Assembly: GCA_965153355.1 (NCBI GenBank)
Contig: OZ231128.1
Location: 40,610,001 to 40,674,000 of the forward strand
Length of the DNA: 64,000 nucleotides
Direction of reading: 5' to 3'
From: Flaccisagitta enflata
Taxonomy: Eukaryota > Chaetognatha > Sagittoidea > Aphragmophora
Shown: in pieces, positions 1 through 12,292 of the stretch
Position numbering within the stretch: the stretch's first letter is position 1
Layout of the letters: each line of letters begins with the position of its first letter
Notes under the pieces: model-generated
The model's input: the letters and a program-made list of their open reading frames with translations, nothing else
What the model was told of the DNA's origin: nothing
Database searches by the model: none
Program-made: the position numbers and the translations under genes

Positions 1-94
1 ACTCTGGTCTACCTCTTTGCTCTAACAAAATCTTAACATGAAAAAAAATTTTTTTTTCTGAATTTTGACCAAAAAAACGAATGATGTAACAAAT

Positions 95-186
<92 letters not shown>
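95..186. repeat. (CA)n microsatellite
   Basis: About 46 uninterrupted CA dinucleotides. Open frames across it (Thr-His or Cys-Val repeats) are repeat artefacts. Confidence 0.97.
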
Positions 187-187
<1 letters not shown>

Positions 188-349
188 AAACAAGGCCCCT
201 GGAAAACAAAATGGCAAAAAAAGAAAATTGCCGGGCAATCATACTTGTGTGTATACGAGACTGGGAAACCATGATACTATAATGGTTGCATAGGCACACG
301 CTGGTGCAATTGTGGCATGCTAAAGAAAGTGTTTCAATAACTGATAATA

Positions 350-1115
350 CAGGGAGTACCACGCCAAACAGGACCAAAGAAAACGATGTATCTCAGCTGC
401 TAGAAATAGTAGAAAGATTCTGTAAACAGCTTCAGAAAGCTCTTAAAAAACGATTTTTTGTCTGTATTTTGCCAAAGGCTCATCAATTTAACTGAATCCC
501 TTTATATCATTTAAAGCAAAGTATAGTTTTTACTTTGAGTTTTTGCTTGTTTTGTTGTGTATTGACAAGCATTCTTTTATCCCACTCTCATTTCCAAACA
601 AATGGTGCTACATTCCTGGCAATGGTCTTAGATTAAAGATATTGTGAGGTAGAATCATACCTGTGCAGAAACTGAGAAAATTACACAATCTTGGTTGGGT
701 CCAGAGACTTTGTTGTAAGTTTCTTCACAAAAAAGTTTCATGTGCATTGACAAAAGATTCATTAACTATATTAAATGATACAATTTTGACAAAGGTCATG
801 ATGGAATCCCAATCTTCAGTGTCCTAGCTTTACTGAAAAACATTTCTGACCATTTTTTGTCATCTACATCTGTATATGGCATGGAAAATCTAAGGAAAAA
901 CCTTGAATTTGGATAGAAATTGGTGTTTTATGCTCAAAAAAAGAATTTTCTCATGGTTCTGCTGAGGATATATGTTTACCATGACTTACAAAAGTCTGTA
1001 TCATTTAAAAATTGTCTGAAGTTATCTCTTAGAAACAGTTTTCTGAAATGATTTTGCACTTCTAGAAGTAGAAATACATCGTTTCCTTTTGTCCTGTTTG
1101 ATGTGAAACACCCTG
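350..1115. mobile_element. TA-flanked MITE, CAGGGTGTTTCAC-type ends
   Basis: The left end (CAGGGAGTACCACGCCAAAC) and the reverse complement of the right end (CAGGGTGTTTCACATCAAAC) match imperfectly for about 60 bp, including the shared block ACAGGAC..AAAG..AAACGATGTAT. The element is bounded by TA at 348-349 and 1116-1117. A TA duplication with CAGGG ends is typical of non-autonomous Tc1/mariner-superfamily elements. The core holds no coding sequence I recognise. The element at 53600-54592 has the same terminal sequence. Confidence 0.75.
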
Positions 1116-1117
1116 TA

Positions 1118-1775
1118 GTAACCGTTGTAGTTTTACTAAATTTTTCTGTTGTGGATTGGGACGTAGACGCTGACTGATCTCAATGTGAGGGTATTTATCA
1201 TGGAATACGTTGTCCCTGTCATTGGGATGGGATATTGCTGGATGCAAATCTCATAGACTTGACATATTTGTCTCATGCAAAACCTCCACAAGAGAAAAAA
1301 AACAGGGGACAAAAGCCAAAGATAAGAGAAAAAAATTGAGGGAACCAAATTTCCAAGCTTAGTTGAGTCTCAAATCGCAGTTTCAAAAACAACGCCAGGA
1401 AGACAAAAAAGAGAGATGGAGATGAAGTGATGATGTTTTGAGATAATGCGCGAGTGAAATTTGAGGGAAGACATCTGCTCTCTCTGGTGGAAGGAAGGAG
1501 AAACGAGACGTGAAAGAAGGAGAAAACAAAAAGACAAAAGAGAAGAAACAAAAGGATAACGACGTGAAAGTGAAAGAACGGACGATAGTTTCCGTTACCA
1601 CTTGGGTAAAAAAGATGCACCCACTCTTGAATTGTTAAAACAGATACAAGAGACAGTTTTTATTATCCTCAATCAAAATATTTTCAAAGATTTCCAAAAA
1701 AAAAAATTGAATTTAGACCAATCCTAGGTCTGTATCTAACGGTTTAAAAGCTAGAGCCTTGCAAAGAGATGCACT
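1118..1775. other. No gene seen; purine-rich stretch
   Basis: AT-rich sequence with a purine-rich segment at about 1285-1570 (GA, GAAA, GGAAGGAG). No conserved protein motif is visible in any frame. Confidence 0.6.
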
Positions 1776-2235
1776 CTTTAGTCACGTGCTACGCGACTCT
1801 ACACCCCGCTTTTGTCGGTCTATCCGTCCATCCGTCCGTCCGTCCGTTTGTCCGTCAGTTCGTCCATCCGTCCATCTGTCCATCCGTCCATCCGTCCGTC
1901 CGTCCGTCCATCTGTCCAATGTCCATCCGTCCGTCTGTCTGTCCATCACACTTCATTTTTTTATTATACATTGACTTATTTCTAGTCATTCTAAGTCACT
2001 CTTAATCATTCTAAGTCATTCTAAGTCATTCTGAGTCATTCTAAGTCATTGTAAGTCATATTGAGTTATATCAAGTCACTTAAGTCCATTAGGTCAATGT
2101 AGTCGTTCAAGTCATTACAAGTCTTTTTAAGTCATTTAAACTCATCTTTAGTCATTTTAAGTCATCTTGAGTCATTTAAAGTCATCTTAAGTTATCTATG
2201 TCTTCCACGCGACTTATAGGTGTTGGCCTTGTTTT
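1776..2235 (+). mobile_element. HTE copy with 10-bp internal array
   Basis: It starts with the hairpin AGTCACGTGCTACGCGACT at 1780-1798 after a T-run. A GTCC/GTCCATCC tetranucleotide array follows (about 1820-1945), then a 10-bp array close to AAGTCATTCT (about 1985-2195). It ends CCACGCGACTTATAGG..TTGGCCTTGTTTT. The distal CGCGACT is complementary to the hairpin start. The copy at 60992-61373 has the same architecture in opposite orientation, which fixes both ends. Confidence 0.8.
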
Positions 2236-2273
2236 GCTAAAATGGCAGCTTTTGCATAGGGATTGCTGAACTA

Positions 2274-2864
2274 CAGTATGTTTTTTCTGGAATGCAACAA
2301 AAGAAACCTATATATCTCTGCCCCTGAGCATAGTAGCCAGATGTGGTTTGCACCATTGGAAAGAGCGTGAAAAACTATTTTAAGTATGTTTTTTCTGATA
2401 TTCACATCCATTATGAGATTGCTCTACCGCACTGCCGGCAAAAACATTGAAATCTCCAACACCCAGAAATTGGCAATTTTATTCTATTTACAAAAAAATG
2501 TGTTAAGGTTCAGCAGGTCAAATAATTGACAATTTTGGGGCTGACAAGATTATGATACAAATCTATTCTAAAGTTTGTCCAGTAAATCATAGGGAAGCCC
2601 CATGATTGTTTTCTATTTGATCTAGTGAACCTCTTGATCTTCTTCAAAAGGGGAATAAAATTGCCAATTTCTGGGTGTTGGAGATTTCTATGTTTTTGCT
2701 GGCGTTATGGTACAGCAATTTCATGATGAATGTTCATATCAGAAAAAAACATATTTCAAATAGTTTTTCACGCTCTTTCCAATGGTGCAATCAGCGTCTG
2801 GCTATGATGCTCAGGAGCAGAGATATACAGGTTTCTTTTGGTGCATTCCAGAAAAAACATACTG
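2274..2864. mobile_element. TA-flanked long-inverted-repeat element
   Basis: The outer roughly 205 bp on each side are inverted copies of each other, starting CAGTATGTTTTTTCTGGAAT, with scattered mismatches around a spacer of about 170 bp. TA lies directly outside both ends (2272-2273 and 2865-2866). This fits a foldback MITE of the Tc1/mariner superfamily. There is no transposase. One arm has a short open frame of 64 codons that I regard as chance. Confidence 0.85.
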
Positions 2865-3082
2865 TATAAACTATAAAGGGCAATGTTTTCACAAAAACTA
2901 GTGCCATTCAAAACGAAACTAAAAAGCAATACCAGATTGGCGCAGATTGAAAGAACTTTCGCTTTTTAAGGGTTTTCAAATTGTCTACTGTACTTCATTA
3001 CTTCATCAAACGACTGAGGTTTGTTGACTTTGCTTAATATGTGTTGACAGATGTTCGGAAGTGGTCAAAACGAAGCTGCTGC

Positions 3083-3086
<4 letters not shown>

Positions 3087-3170
<84 letters not shown>

Positions 3171-3205
3171 GACACACAGACAGACAGACAGACAGACAGA
3201 CACAG
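3087..3205. repeat. (GA)n followed by (GACA)n
   Basis: About 39 GA units, then about 8 GACA units. Poly-Glu/Arg open frames across it are artefacts. Confidence 0.97.
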
Positions 3206-3478
3206 ACAGCGGGAAGAAACATATACTCATTACACAATCACACAGAATGGACATTGGACACAGAGAAATAGTCAGACAGAAAGACAGACAAAAACAGGAA
3301 GAACAGAAGAGGGGGGAAGCGCCTGTCCTCGAAAATTTTCCTGTGGCCTAATTTCGAAAATCAATTTTGGCCTGATGGTGAAAACATTTTTTCTCCATCA
3401 TGCCAATTTTGAATGAAAAATTATGACTTGGATACAAAAAATCTATGCGCCTAACTTAGAAAACAAATAGGGAGAAAG

Positions 3479-3479
<1 letters not shown>

Positions 3480-3568
<89 letters not shown>

Positions 3569-3598
3569 GAAAGAGAGAGAGAGGGAGAGAGAGAGAGA
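3480..3598. repeat. (GA)n microsatellite in left arm of foldback
   Basis: Near-perfect GA tract with a few GGGA and GAAA interruptions near its end. It is the partner of the TC tract at 4028-4088. Confidence 0.95.
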
Positions 3599-4024
3599 AT
3601 TCACTGCTCTAGCAAAAATGCCTTAATGACCTTTTTTATCACTGCCTCTACTGGGGTAGCCTTGTATCCACCCTTGTTATTTTTATATATTCATAAAATC
3701 ATTGTTACTAACAAAACTTACATTGCCCTTTCATCAATTCTTAAAAAATCATAACTATTTTGTTAATTTAAAATATTTTGCAATATCATTTCTTAAATTT
3801 TTTTTTGTTTTCAAAAACTAATCTATAAAGAAAAACAACACTTCATTGAGCAACAAAAACACTTAATATCAACCAAAAACAGTTTTTTTTTTATATATTT
3901 TTCTTATGCATATCTTTTTGTTTTTCTCTCTATTTGTATCTTTGCCTTATCCTGTTTTGTTTCTTAATCTTTTTTGTCTTTCTTTGTCTCTGTTATTTTT
4001 TTTGTTTGTCTGTCTGTGTGTCTG

Positions 4025-4027
<3 letters not shown>

Positions 4028-4088
<61 letters not shown>
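4028..4088. repeat. (TC)n microsatellite in right arm of foldback
   Basis: Uninterrupted TC tract preceded by TGTC/TTTG-rich DNA. It is the complement of the GA tract in the other arm. Confidence 0.95.
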
Positions 4089-4092
<4 letters not shown>

Positions 4093-4475
4093 ATTCCTTT
4101 TTGTTCCCCTCTTTATCTTTTTTTGCATCAGGTCACATTTAGGTGAAAATTTTGACTTTCAAATTGGCTTAATAGTGAAAAAAATATTTTCTATATTAGG
4201 CCAATTACTGATGAAGATATTTTCGCCATTAGGCGTTTTCGCCATTAGGAGATACACCCCAGAAGAGACAGACCCATAAAATTACAGAGTTACAAAAAAA
4301 GACAAACAGACATCAAAGATTGGCAGACAGGGGTAGTTTGAGTGCCAGTGACACTGACAGAGACAGAGAGTAAAAATAGAGAGAGAAGAGGAAGGTGACG
4401 AATCGTTTTTCTCTGTTTTGACGCCAAGGCAGAAATCACATGAATACTGATCGACCAATCTTCAACGGCAAAATG

Positions 4476-5579
<1,104 letters not shown>

Positions 5580-5753
5580 TTTTAGTCTCGGACACGCGAC
5601 TCTAACAGCCACATTTTGGTCATTCCATCGGTCCGTTGGTCCGTCGGTCCGTCAGTCCGTCGGTCCGTCAGTCCGTCACAAAGTCTTTTTTTGGGGTTTT
5701 CCGTTCCTGCCCACCCGTCCACGACAAAGGTTGCCATGTATCCGGCCTTGTTT
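5580..5753 (+). mobile_element. HTE copy
   Basis: Hairpin AGTCTCGGACACGCGACT at 5584-5601 after seven Ts, then a GGTCCGTC/GGTCCGTT array. The distal segment CCACCCGTCCACGACAAAGG ends in ATGTATCCGGCCTTGTTT. The distal GTCGTGGAC (read inverted) matches the hairpin start at 7 of 9 positions. Confidence 0.8.
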
Positions 5754-5880
5754 CGTCACACATGTGGAAACGCTGTTTTTTTAAGTAGTTACCAATTGGT
5801 GCGATTTGAATATTGTATTAAGTTTATCCATTCAACGTCAACCGCCTCCTGGCAAACACATCCTTCCCTCTCAGCTCTTC

Positions 5881-6904
<1,024 letters not shown>

Positions 6905-7130
6905 CAGCGTCACCACCGGTATCATAACTAGTATAGTGGTTGTTAACCACGGTGACTACAGGCGTCACTACCGGCATCGTGACCGGCGTTACAGCAGGCG
7001 TCAGAGTCGGCGCCCCTACCGGTATCATATCTGTTGTCACCACCAGCGACATATCCGGCGTCATGATTGGCGTCATGATTGGCGTCCAAGCTGGCGTCGT
7101 AACTGTCTTCTCAATTGACGTCATAATCGG
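6905..7130. repeat. Degenerate 12-bp-type tandem repeat (GGCGTC-rich)
   Basis: Irregular units of about 12 or 15 bp built on GGCGTC..GAT/ACC, for example two adjacent copies of GGCGTCATGATT. All phases lack frequent stops, so the Thr/Val/Gly-rich open frames here are not evidence of a gene. Confidence 0.55.
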
Positions 7131-7284
7131 CATAAATTTCGGGTGTCAATCGAAGATGAAAACCACTTCGTCAGTGAATGACTGCATTCGGCACTCAGAA
7201 GTAGTGACAGCGGACTCGATGGCGGCTTTAGTTGGCATCACATCAGTGACGGACAGGCTGCCGGCGCTTCATAGCCGCAGTGGC

Positions 7285-7392
7285 GTAAACATTGGCGTTG
7301 GCGTTGGCGGTGGTGGTGGTGGCGGTGACTGTGGCGGTGGTGGTGGTGGTGGTGGTGGCGGTGGAAGGGGCGGTGGCGTCGACAGTGGTTGC
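7285..7392. repeat. GGT/GGC trinucleotide-rich tract
   Basis: GGTGGTGGC and GGCGGTGG triplets, with one GTTGGC stretch at its start. Confidence 0.85.
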
Positions 7393-7584
7393 GGCGCTCA
7401 TCACGAATGTATGAAAGTCTTTAAGTGCTAGCATCGAATTTGTGTCCAGCGATCTAGATCTCTCTCGCCGGATTCGACCTCAAATACGATGAGTGTTAAT
7501 CTCACCGCCAGTGCAGTCATAATGACAGCCAATCAGTTGCGTTAGACTCATTTTTCTTCATATACTTTCTCGTTTTCTTTTTCT

Positions 7585-7748
7585 TTTTAGTTGCGGACAC
7601 GAAACTCTATAAGAGGCTTTGTCCGTCCGTTGGTCCGTCCGTTGGTCCGTTGGTCCGTGGTGATCGAGTTGGAAAGTGTGAAAACGCGTATTTCCGCCCC
7701 TGCCCACCCGTCCGCAACTGGTATTGGCCGTGTATCCGGCCTTGTTCG
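7585..7748 (+). mobile_element. HTE copy, GTTGC word class
   Basis: Hairpin AGTTGCGGACACGAAACT at 7589-7606 after a T-run, then TATAAGAGGC and a GTCC/GTTG array. The distal segment CCCGTCCGCAACTGGTATTG leads to CCGTGTATCCGGCCTTGTT. The distal word, read inverted, is AGTTGCGGAC, identical over 10 nt to the hairpin start. Both carry T where most copies carry C. Confidence 0.85.
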
Positions 7749-8030
7749 TTTTGATACGAATGAGAAAAAAACTGTGTATTTGGTGAAATTGTTGCTTCGA
7801 CCTCTGTCTGTTTATCCATTGAACTGTTCCTCAGTCCGTTGATAGGCCCATCCGACTGCCGACTTTTTTTTTTATTCGCTTTCGATCTTTTTTGCATGGG
7901 TGCAGCGCAAGCGATTTTAAGCTTTCTAAGGCTCTTTTAAAACTTTGATTTTGAATGCATTTTGATGATGCTCTTTATGGCCTATGAAAGTTGAAAAAAC
8001 AATGCTACAGAATGATCGAAAGAACGCAAT

Positions 8031-8298
8031 AGTCGTAAAAGCGCGAGATGGTCAGCGGTACCCGTGCCCTGCTGGGTAGGTTGTGATTAAAGTTGGGCTA
8101 CGGCACCGAAGGGGTCGATGACCTATGCTTTCACACATATGGGGAATTTTCTCCTTCTTCTAGCAGTTTGGATTTTGGCCTTTAGGCTGGAATTAGGGCC
8201 TTTAGGTTAGGATTTAGACCTTGGGGCTGAAATTTAGGTCAGGAGGCTGGGATTTGGGCCTTGAGGCTTGGATTTGGGCCTTGAGGCTGCGGTTAATG
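8031..8298 (+). mobile_element. GCE copy, right-truncated
   Basis: Tail AGTCGTAAAAGCGCGAGATG, GGTCAGCGGTACCCGTGCCC, one inverted-repeat copy (CGAAGGGGTCGATGACCTAT) and about six units of the 20-bp GGCTGGGATTTGGGCCTTGA repeat. The second inverted repeat is missing. Confidence 0.75.
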
Positions 8299-8483
8299 TG
8301 CGAGACAATAATGTTACGAAGAGTGAGCAAGGCTCTTGAAAAGAATGTATATCCGGTGTTCGCATTCTTGTATTCTTTTCTTTTCTTTTGATCATTGATT
8401 GTTTATTTATTTTTTCTTGCGGGGGAGTTTGAATGGCTTACCGAAGGTGGATCCATCAAGACTAAAAGTCGCGAATGGAAACG

Positions 8484-8532
8484 CCTTTAGAACACCTTTA
8501 GAACACATATAGAACACCTTTAGAACACCTTT
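8484..8532. repeat. Short 15-bp tandem repeat
   Basis: About four units near CTTTAGAACACCTTTAGAACAC. Confidence 0.7.
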
Positions 8533-9011
8533 GACCGTTCTGAAATAGGAAACCTTTGAGTGTCCTTGACACTATTTCAGTCTTTGAATACCGATTTGAC
8601 CGAGAGGGACACTTCGCCATTTTGATCGGCCCATAGTCTATGTTTTGAATAAGGCGAGCCTTAGTTCAAAAGAAAACACATTCGCTGATCTTGCTTAACC
8701 TCAAAAAGAAGAGATAGGATCAAGAGAGAGAAAGACGTATGAACGTTAGATGGTACGCGGTATCCAACTCAGCGTATGACAAAGTGCCCAAGCACGCAAG
8801 CATTGATTGTAGGCAACAAGTTGATCTTGTAGGCAGGAAGTACAATGTAAAAGCGCACATGCAAAGTCATATAACTATAACAATAATTCCTCTTTTTTAT
8901 TTTTCAATAGCGTTAGGATATAATGGTAGCAGATATTTGGATAATAAACAGTAGACAATAGTCATTGGAAAGAATGAGGTTTGTAATTGGATGATGGCCT
9001 TGATGGATTAA

Positions 9012-9289
9012 GGGCGTGTTTCTAGTGAAGATGTAAAACGCGTTTGTTCCCACTGAATGCGTTTACAGTGTGAACACATATTCATGAATTTCAATTTTTC
9101 CAAGAGGCAGTGAGCGAAGCGGGTGAGTGAGCCCGTGCACGGAGCAAGCGGGCAAAGCGAGCATAGCGAAGTTGAGCGCTGTGTAGCGAGTGAGCGGAGT
9201 GAGCGGAGTGAGCGGTGTAAGCGAACGAACGTAGCGAGCGACCGAGTGGCCCGTTAAAAACGCGATCGTCTCTGACTAAAAACGCCCCC
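9012..9289 (+). mobile_element. MITE with GGGCGTGTTTCTAGT ends and GAGCGGAGT core
   Basis: The left end GGGCGTGTTTCTAGTGAAGA and right end (reverse complement GGGGGCGTTTTTAGTCAGAG) are imperfect inverted termini. The core is rich in GTGAGCGGAGTGAGCGG-like repeats. A second copy lies inverted at 29742-30009 and shares ACGCGTT, ACACATATTCATGAATTTC and GGCCACTCGG-type blocks, which confirms the boundaries. I could not define a target duplication, so the superfamily is open. Confidence 0.75.
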
Positions 9290-9552
9290 TTTGAGGAAGA
9301 TATCGATTTACAGAGGCTAGCTTAGTCTTGGGTGAAAAATCATTAGACAAAATCTGCAAACGACTCACTCCGGGCCGACGCCTAAAAGAAAGAGTTATTG
9401 CAGCGATTACTTCGAGCGTAAATCTCGTAGAAAGCGTCTAAATTGGAACATTACATCCTTGCACTCTCTTCATAGACGCAATCTGGCAAAAAAATGCTAA
9501 AAAAGAGGTGAAAGGATTATCCTTTGATGTAAACCGTCACCCTCAAGGCTGC

Positions 9553-9660
<108 letters not shown>

Positions 9661-9949
9661 ACTGACCGACCATTTGAGACAAAGTTCTTTCTTTCATTGT
9701 TAGTGCGTCCTCTCATCTCTCACGCAGAGACACAGCATGGACGCATCGTTGCCCGGTCGGGCTTATTTTCGAAGACTTTATTTTTGAGGCCAAATCAAGC
9801 CTTCAACGTTCTTAGAGCGTCCATAATTCTAGATACAATATAAAGTATAGGTTACCTTAAAATTTACTATCTTCATTTTGCCGTCTCTGTCAGTAAATCT
9901 GTCCTGTTGGCCCTTCCGTGATATCATTTGATTGCAAGTGGATTTTATA

Positions 9950-10003
9950 TCACTGCCCCTGCCCACCCGTCCGTGATTTGAATAAGGCCATGCATTCGGC
10001 CTT
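9950..10003 (+). mobile_element. HTE distal-end fragment
   Basis: GCCCCTGCCCACCCGTCCGT followed by GATTTGAATAAGGCCATGCATTCGGCCTT, a diverged version of the HTE distal end. No hairpin end is visible upstream. Confidence 0.55.
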
Positions 10004-10095
10004 AATCCAGTAAAAGAGAAGTTTGAAGTAAATCAAGCTGAAAGACCAGTGGGTGAAATGAAAGTGCGTTTAAGTTACCGAGGCAAACAGACAGA

Positions 10096-10338
10096 CAACA
10101 AGTGACGCGGGGTTACAATATCATTGCGGACGGGTGGGCAAGGGCATTCAACCCCCAGCCTCTTTTCAACCACACCCCCTCTCCAACAAACTCAAACACA
10201 GACAATTCTAACTTCAGCATCATAGATACGCATTTTCGCGTTTTAAACTCGAGCGTGACAACTCAAGCATGATGGACCAACGGATGGACCAATGGACCAA
10301 CAGACTAAAGAACCAATGGACGGACAAACCCTCTTAGG
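10096..10338 (-). mobile_element. HTE copy, hairpin end lost
   Basis: Begins AACAAGTGACGCGGGGTTAC, then ATTGCGGACGGGTGGGCAAG, and continues to a GACCAACGGATGG array and AAACCCTCTTAGG. This matches, in reverse, the subfamily at 57829-58100. The expected terminal hairpin is not recognisable. Confidence 0.65.
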
Positions 10339-10397
10339 TCACGTTTACCGAGACGTAACGCCCTTTTGTCTTTTGTTTTTAGCGGTCAACCAGTCGA

Positions 10398-10525
10398 AAG
10401 CAGGTAACGAGTTAGAGTTAGGGGTAGAGTTAGTGTTAGTGTTAGGGATAAGGTCAGGGATAGTCTTAGGGGTGAGGTTAGGGATAGGGTAAGGGCTAGT
10501 GTTAGGGGAAGGGGTATTTTAGGGC
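10398..10525. repeat. Degenerate GTTAGGG-like repeat
   Basis: Irregular units GTTAGGGATAGG, GTTAGTGTTAGG and GGGTAGAGTTAG over about 130 bp. It resembles degraded TTAGGG-type DNA but is too irregular to be called telomeric. Confidence 0.6.
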
Positions 10526-10590
10526 TCAATATCTACTCGCCGATTGAAAGTTTGCTCTGGCGGAATTGTTGGGAAATCATCTACAAAATT

Positions 10591-10626
10591 ACCGCCTCTT
10601 ATAGAGTTGCGGGTCCGCACTTAAAA
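10591..10626 (-). mobile_element. HTE hairpin-end fragment
   Basis: GCCTCTTATAGAGTTGCGGG then TCCGCACTTAAAAA: an HTE terminus (minus orientation) with one base missing from the right arm. It could be the displaced end of the truncated copy about 250 bp upstream. Confidence 0.6.
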
Positions 10627-10892
10627 AGATTCGATGAAAAATCCAAGAAAGCAACGAGAAGAGACACTTAAGCGCAGAGCGCCAGAGTGAGAAAAATGGA
10701 GGGTAAACAAAGATCTAGGTAAATGATAAACGAAAAGAGGTTCAACGCAGAGTGGGATGTACGGAGTTATCTTTGGTCAGACTTATCTCGATGGCTAAAC
10801 TCCCTCCCTCCCCTTTGTCTCCGGAAGGAAATCTGGGAAAAGTTTTTCTAAAAAGTCCTACGAGTCCAATCTCATTTGCTCAAAGTGTTAAA

Positions 10893-11676
10893 TAGTCACA
10901 AAAGCGTTAGATGGTCAGCGGTACCCGTGCCCTGCTTAAGACGGTTAATTTTGAAGGAAGAAATTAGTATTTCATACCACTTTTTGGATAATTAGTTGAA
11001 CAAGTAAAGAACTACAAATACTTTTCTTGGCCAAATTGTCTCTAGGGACAGTTGGTGTGTACATCTTTGTCATAAGCTGACCTCATAGGTATCTTTAGAT
11101 ATGCAAATTACATGAAATAAGGAAAGAAGATCAAGGTTTTTGTGAAATTTTGCTTACATTCTTTTTGCTTTTTCTGTGGTTGAAATTCTAAGACTCTTAA
11201 ATGCAGCAAAATTTTGCATTTTCAAAAACATAGTTCTCTCTGTAATTGAACTTGGGAGAGAACTATGTTTTCTTTTTTTTTCATTTTTTCATTTTTTATG
11301 CAAATTTCGAATTTCAACCATCCCCCTGTCAGTTAATAAAAGTGAAATTGTCAGAAATTTGCAGTAACTTTCCTTTATCAATCTTGGCCATATCAAGTTG
11401 ATTTTTGTATTAGAATGTGAATCATGCAAAATATTATTAAGATCAACCTTTTTCACGGATTTTTTTGATACAATTATTCAGTTTTACTTTGATTCATATT
11501 TATATTTTGATCATTGTTGAAACAAAAATGTTGGCTTCAGAAGCTCGCCGTCTTAAGTAGATTGTAGCTGAAGTTGAGGGGGGGGGAGCAGGGCAGCGGC
11601 CAAGAAGGAGGAGAAGGAGAAGAAAATTCCCCACGTGTGGGAGCATAGGTCATTGACCCCTTTGGGGCCGCTACCC
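10893..11676 (+). mobile_element. GCE copy interrupted by a TTAA element
   Basis: Left part: AGTCACAAAAGCGTTAGATG through GTACCCGTGCCCTGCTTAA. The right part resumes TTAAGTAGATTGTAGCTGAA, GGGGGAGCAGGGCAGCGGCC, then GAGCATAGGTCATTGACC..CCTTTGGGGCCGCTACCC. Removing 10940-11552 and one TTAA restores a GCE head like those at 32495 and 51303. The core minisatellite is absent; only a GGAGGAGAAGG tract separates the two inverted repeats. Confidence 0.8.
10940..11552. mobile_element. TTAA-flanked element inside a GCE
   Basis: It is bounded by TTAA (10936-10939 and 11553-11556) and interrupts a GCE copy whose two halves rejoin cleanly, so boundaries and target duplication are well supported. The termini GACGG..CCGTC match for only a few bases. 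TTAA targets are typical of piggyBac-like elements. An internal hairpin AAACATAGTTCTCTC..GAGAGAACTATGTTT (about 11228-11273) sits within a larger GGTTGAAATTC inverted pair. No transposase. Confidence 0.75.
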
Positions 11677-11799
11677 AAAAATGGATGTTTTTTATTCTAT
11701 TCTGCCATATATTTGCTTCTTGAGACACAAAAACCCGACCTCTAATATGCTGGCGGTTTGTGAGCGGCGGCCCAGAAGGGCATCTGACCATCCCCCTGC

Positions 11800-12292
11800 C
11801 CTGTCCTCAGTGCTTTGGCCCCTTTAGGGTCCATTCTGACCTAAATTTTGCAAAAGGACCCAAATCCAAGCAAAGTGGCTCATATCCATGAAAAATGGTC
11901 CAAATCCATGGACCCTGGTCCAAATCTTGGCTAGAAAACCTTAATCCTGCCCTGAGATCCAACATTTTGGCCCCTTAGACCTAGATTCTGGCCTCTGAGC
12001 CCTGGATACTGACCTCTAAGACTCAGATTCTGGCCTCAGAGACCCAGATTATGGCTTCTGAGACCTGGATCTTGGCATCTAGGGCCCGCATCCAGGTGTT
12101 CAGAATCCACACTCTGGTCTCTCTGACCTAGATCCCAGCCTCCAATATCAAAGTCCCTTTCTGTGGGCAGACGGACAGATTACTTCTGTGTTCTACAGGA
12201 CTTTGCCCCCTTCAGGTCCGCCACTCAATCCCATCCCTAACTAACCACTCAAGCAGGGCACGGGTACCGCTGACCATTTACTGCCTTTGGGC
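11800..12292 (-). mobile_element. GCE copy, TCCTGTAGAAC subfamily
   Basis: A degenerate first inverted repeat (TTTGGCCCCTTTAGGGTCC) is followed by about 15 diverged units of TCTGGCCTCTGAGACCCAGA type, then GTTCTACAGGACTTTGCCCC..TTCAGGTCCGC and the tail GGGCACGGGTACCGCTGACC. Confidence 0.7.

Larger units (their letters stand above)
3312..4259. mobile_element. hAT-like foldback element with microsatellites in its arms
   Basis: It is flanked by a perfect 8-bp direct repeat CAGAAGAG (3304-3311 and 4260-4267), the duplication length of hAT elements. The ends are imperfect inverted repeats: left GGGGGAAGCGCCTGTCC, right reverse complement GGGTGTATCTCCTAATGG, followed on both sides by CGAAAA and GGCCTAAT-type blocks. 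The (GA)n tract begins 168 bp from the left end and its complement (TC)n stops 171 bp from the right end, so the SSR pair sits symmetrically in the arms. No coding sequence was recognised. Confidence 0.6.

Noticed and set aside
10398-10525. Interstitial telomere
   Set aside because: Units are too irregular in length and sequence; kept only as a degenerate repeat.
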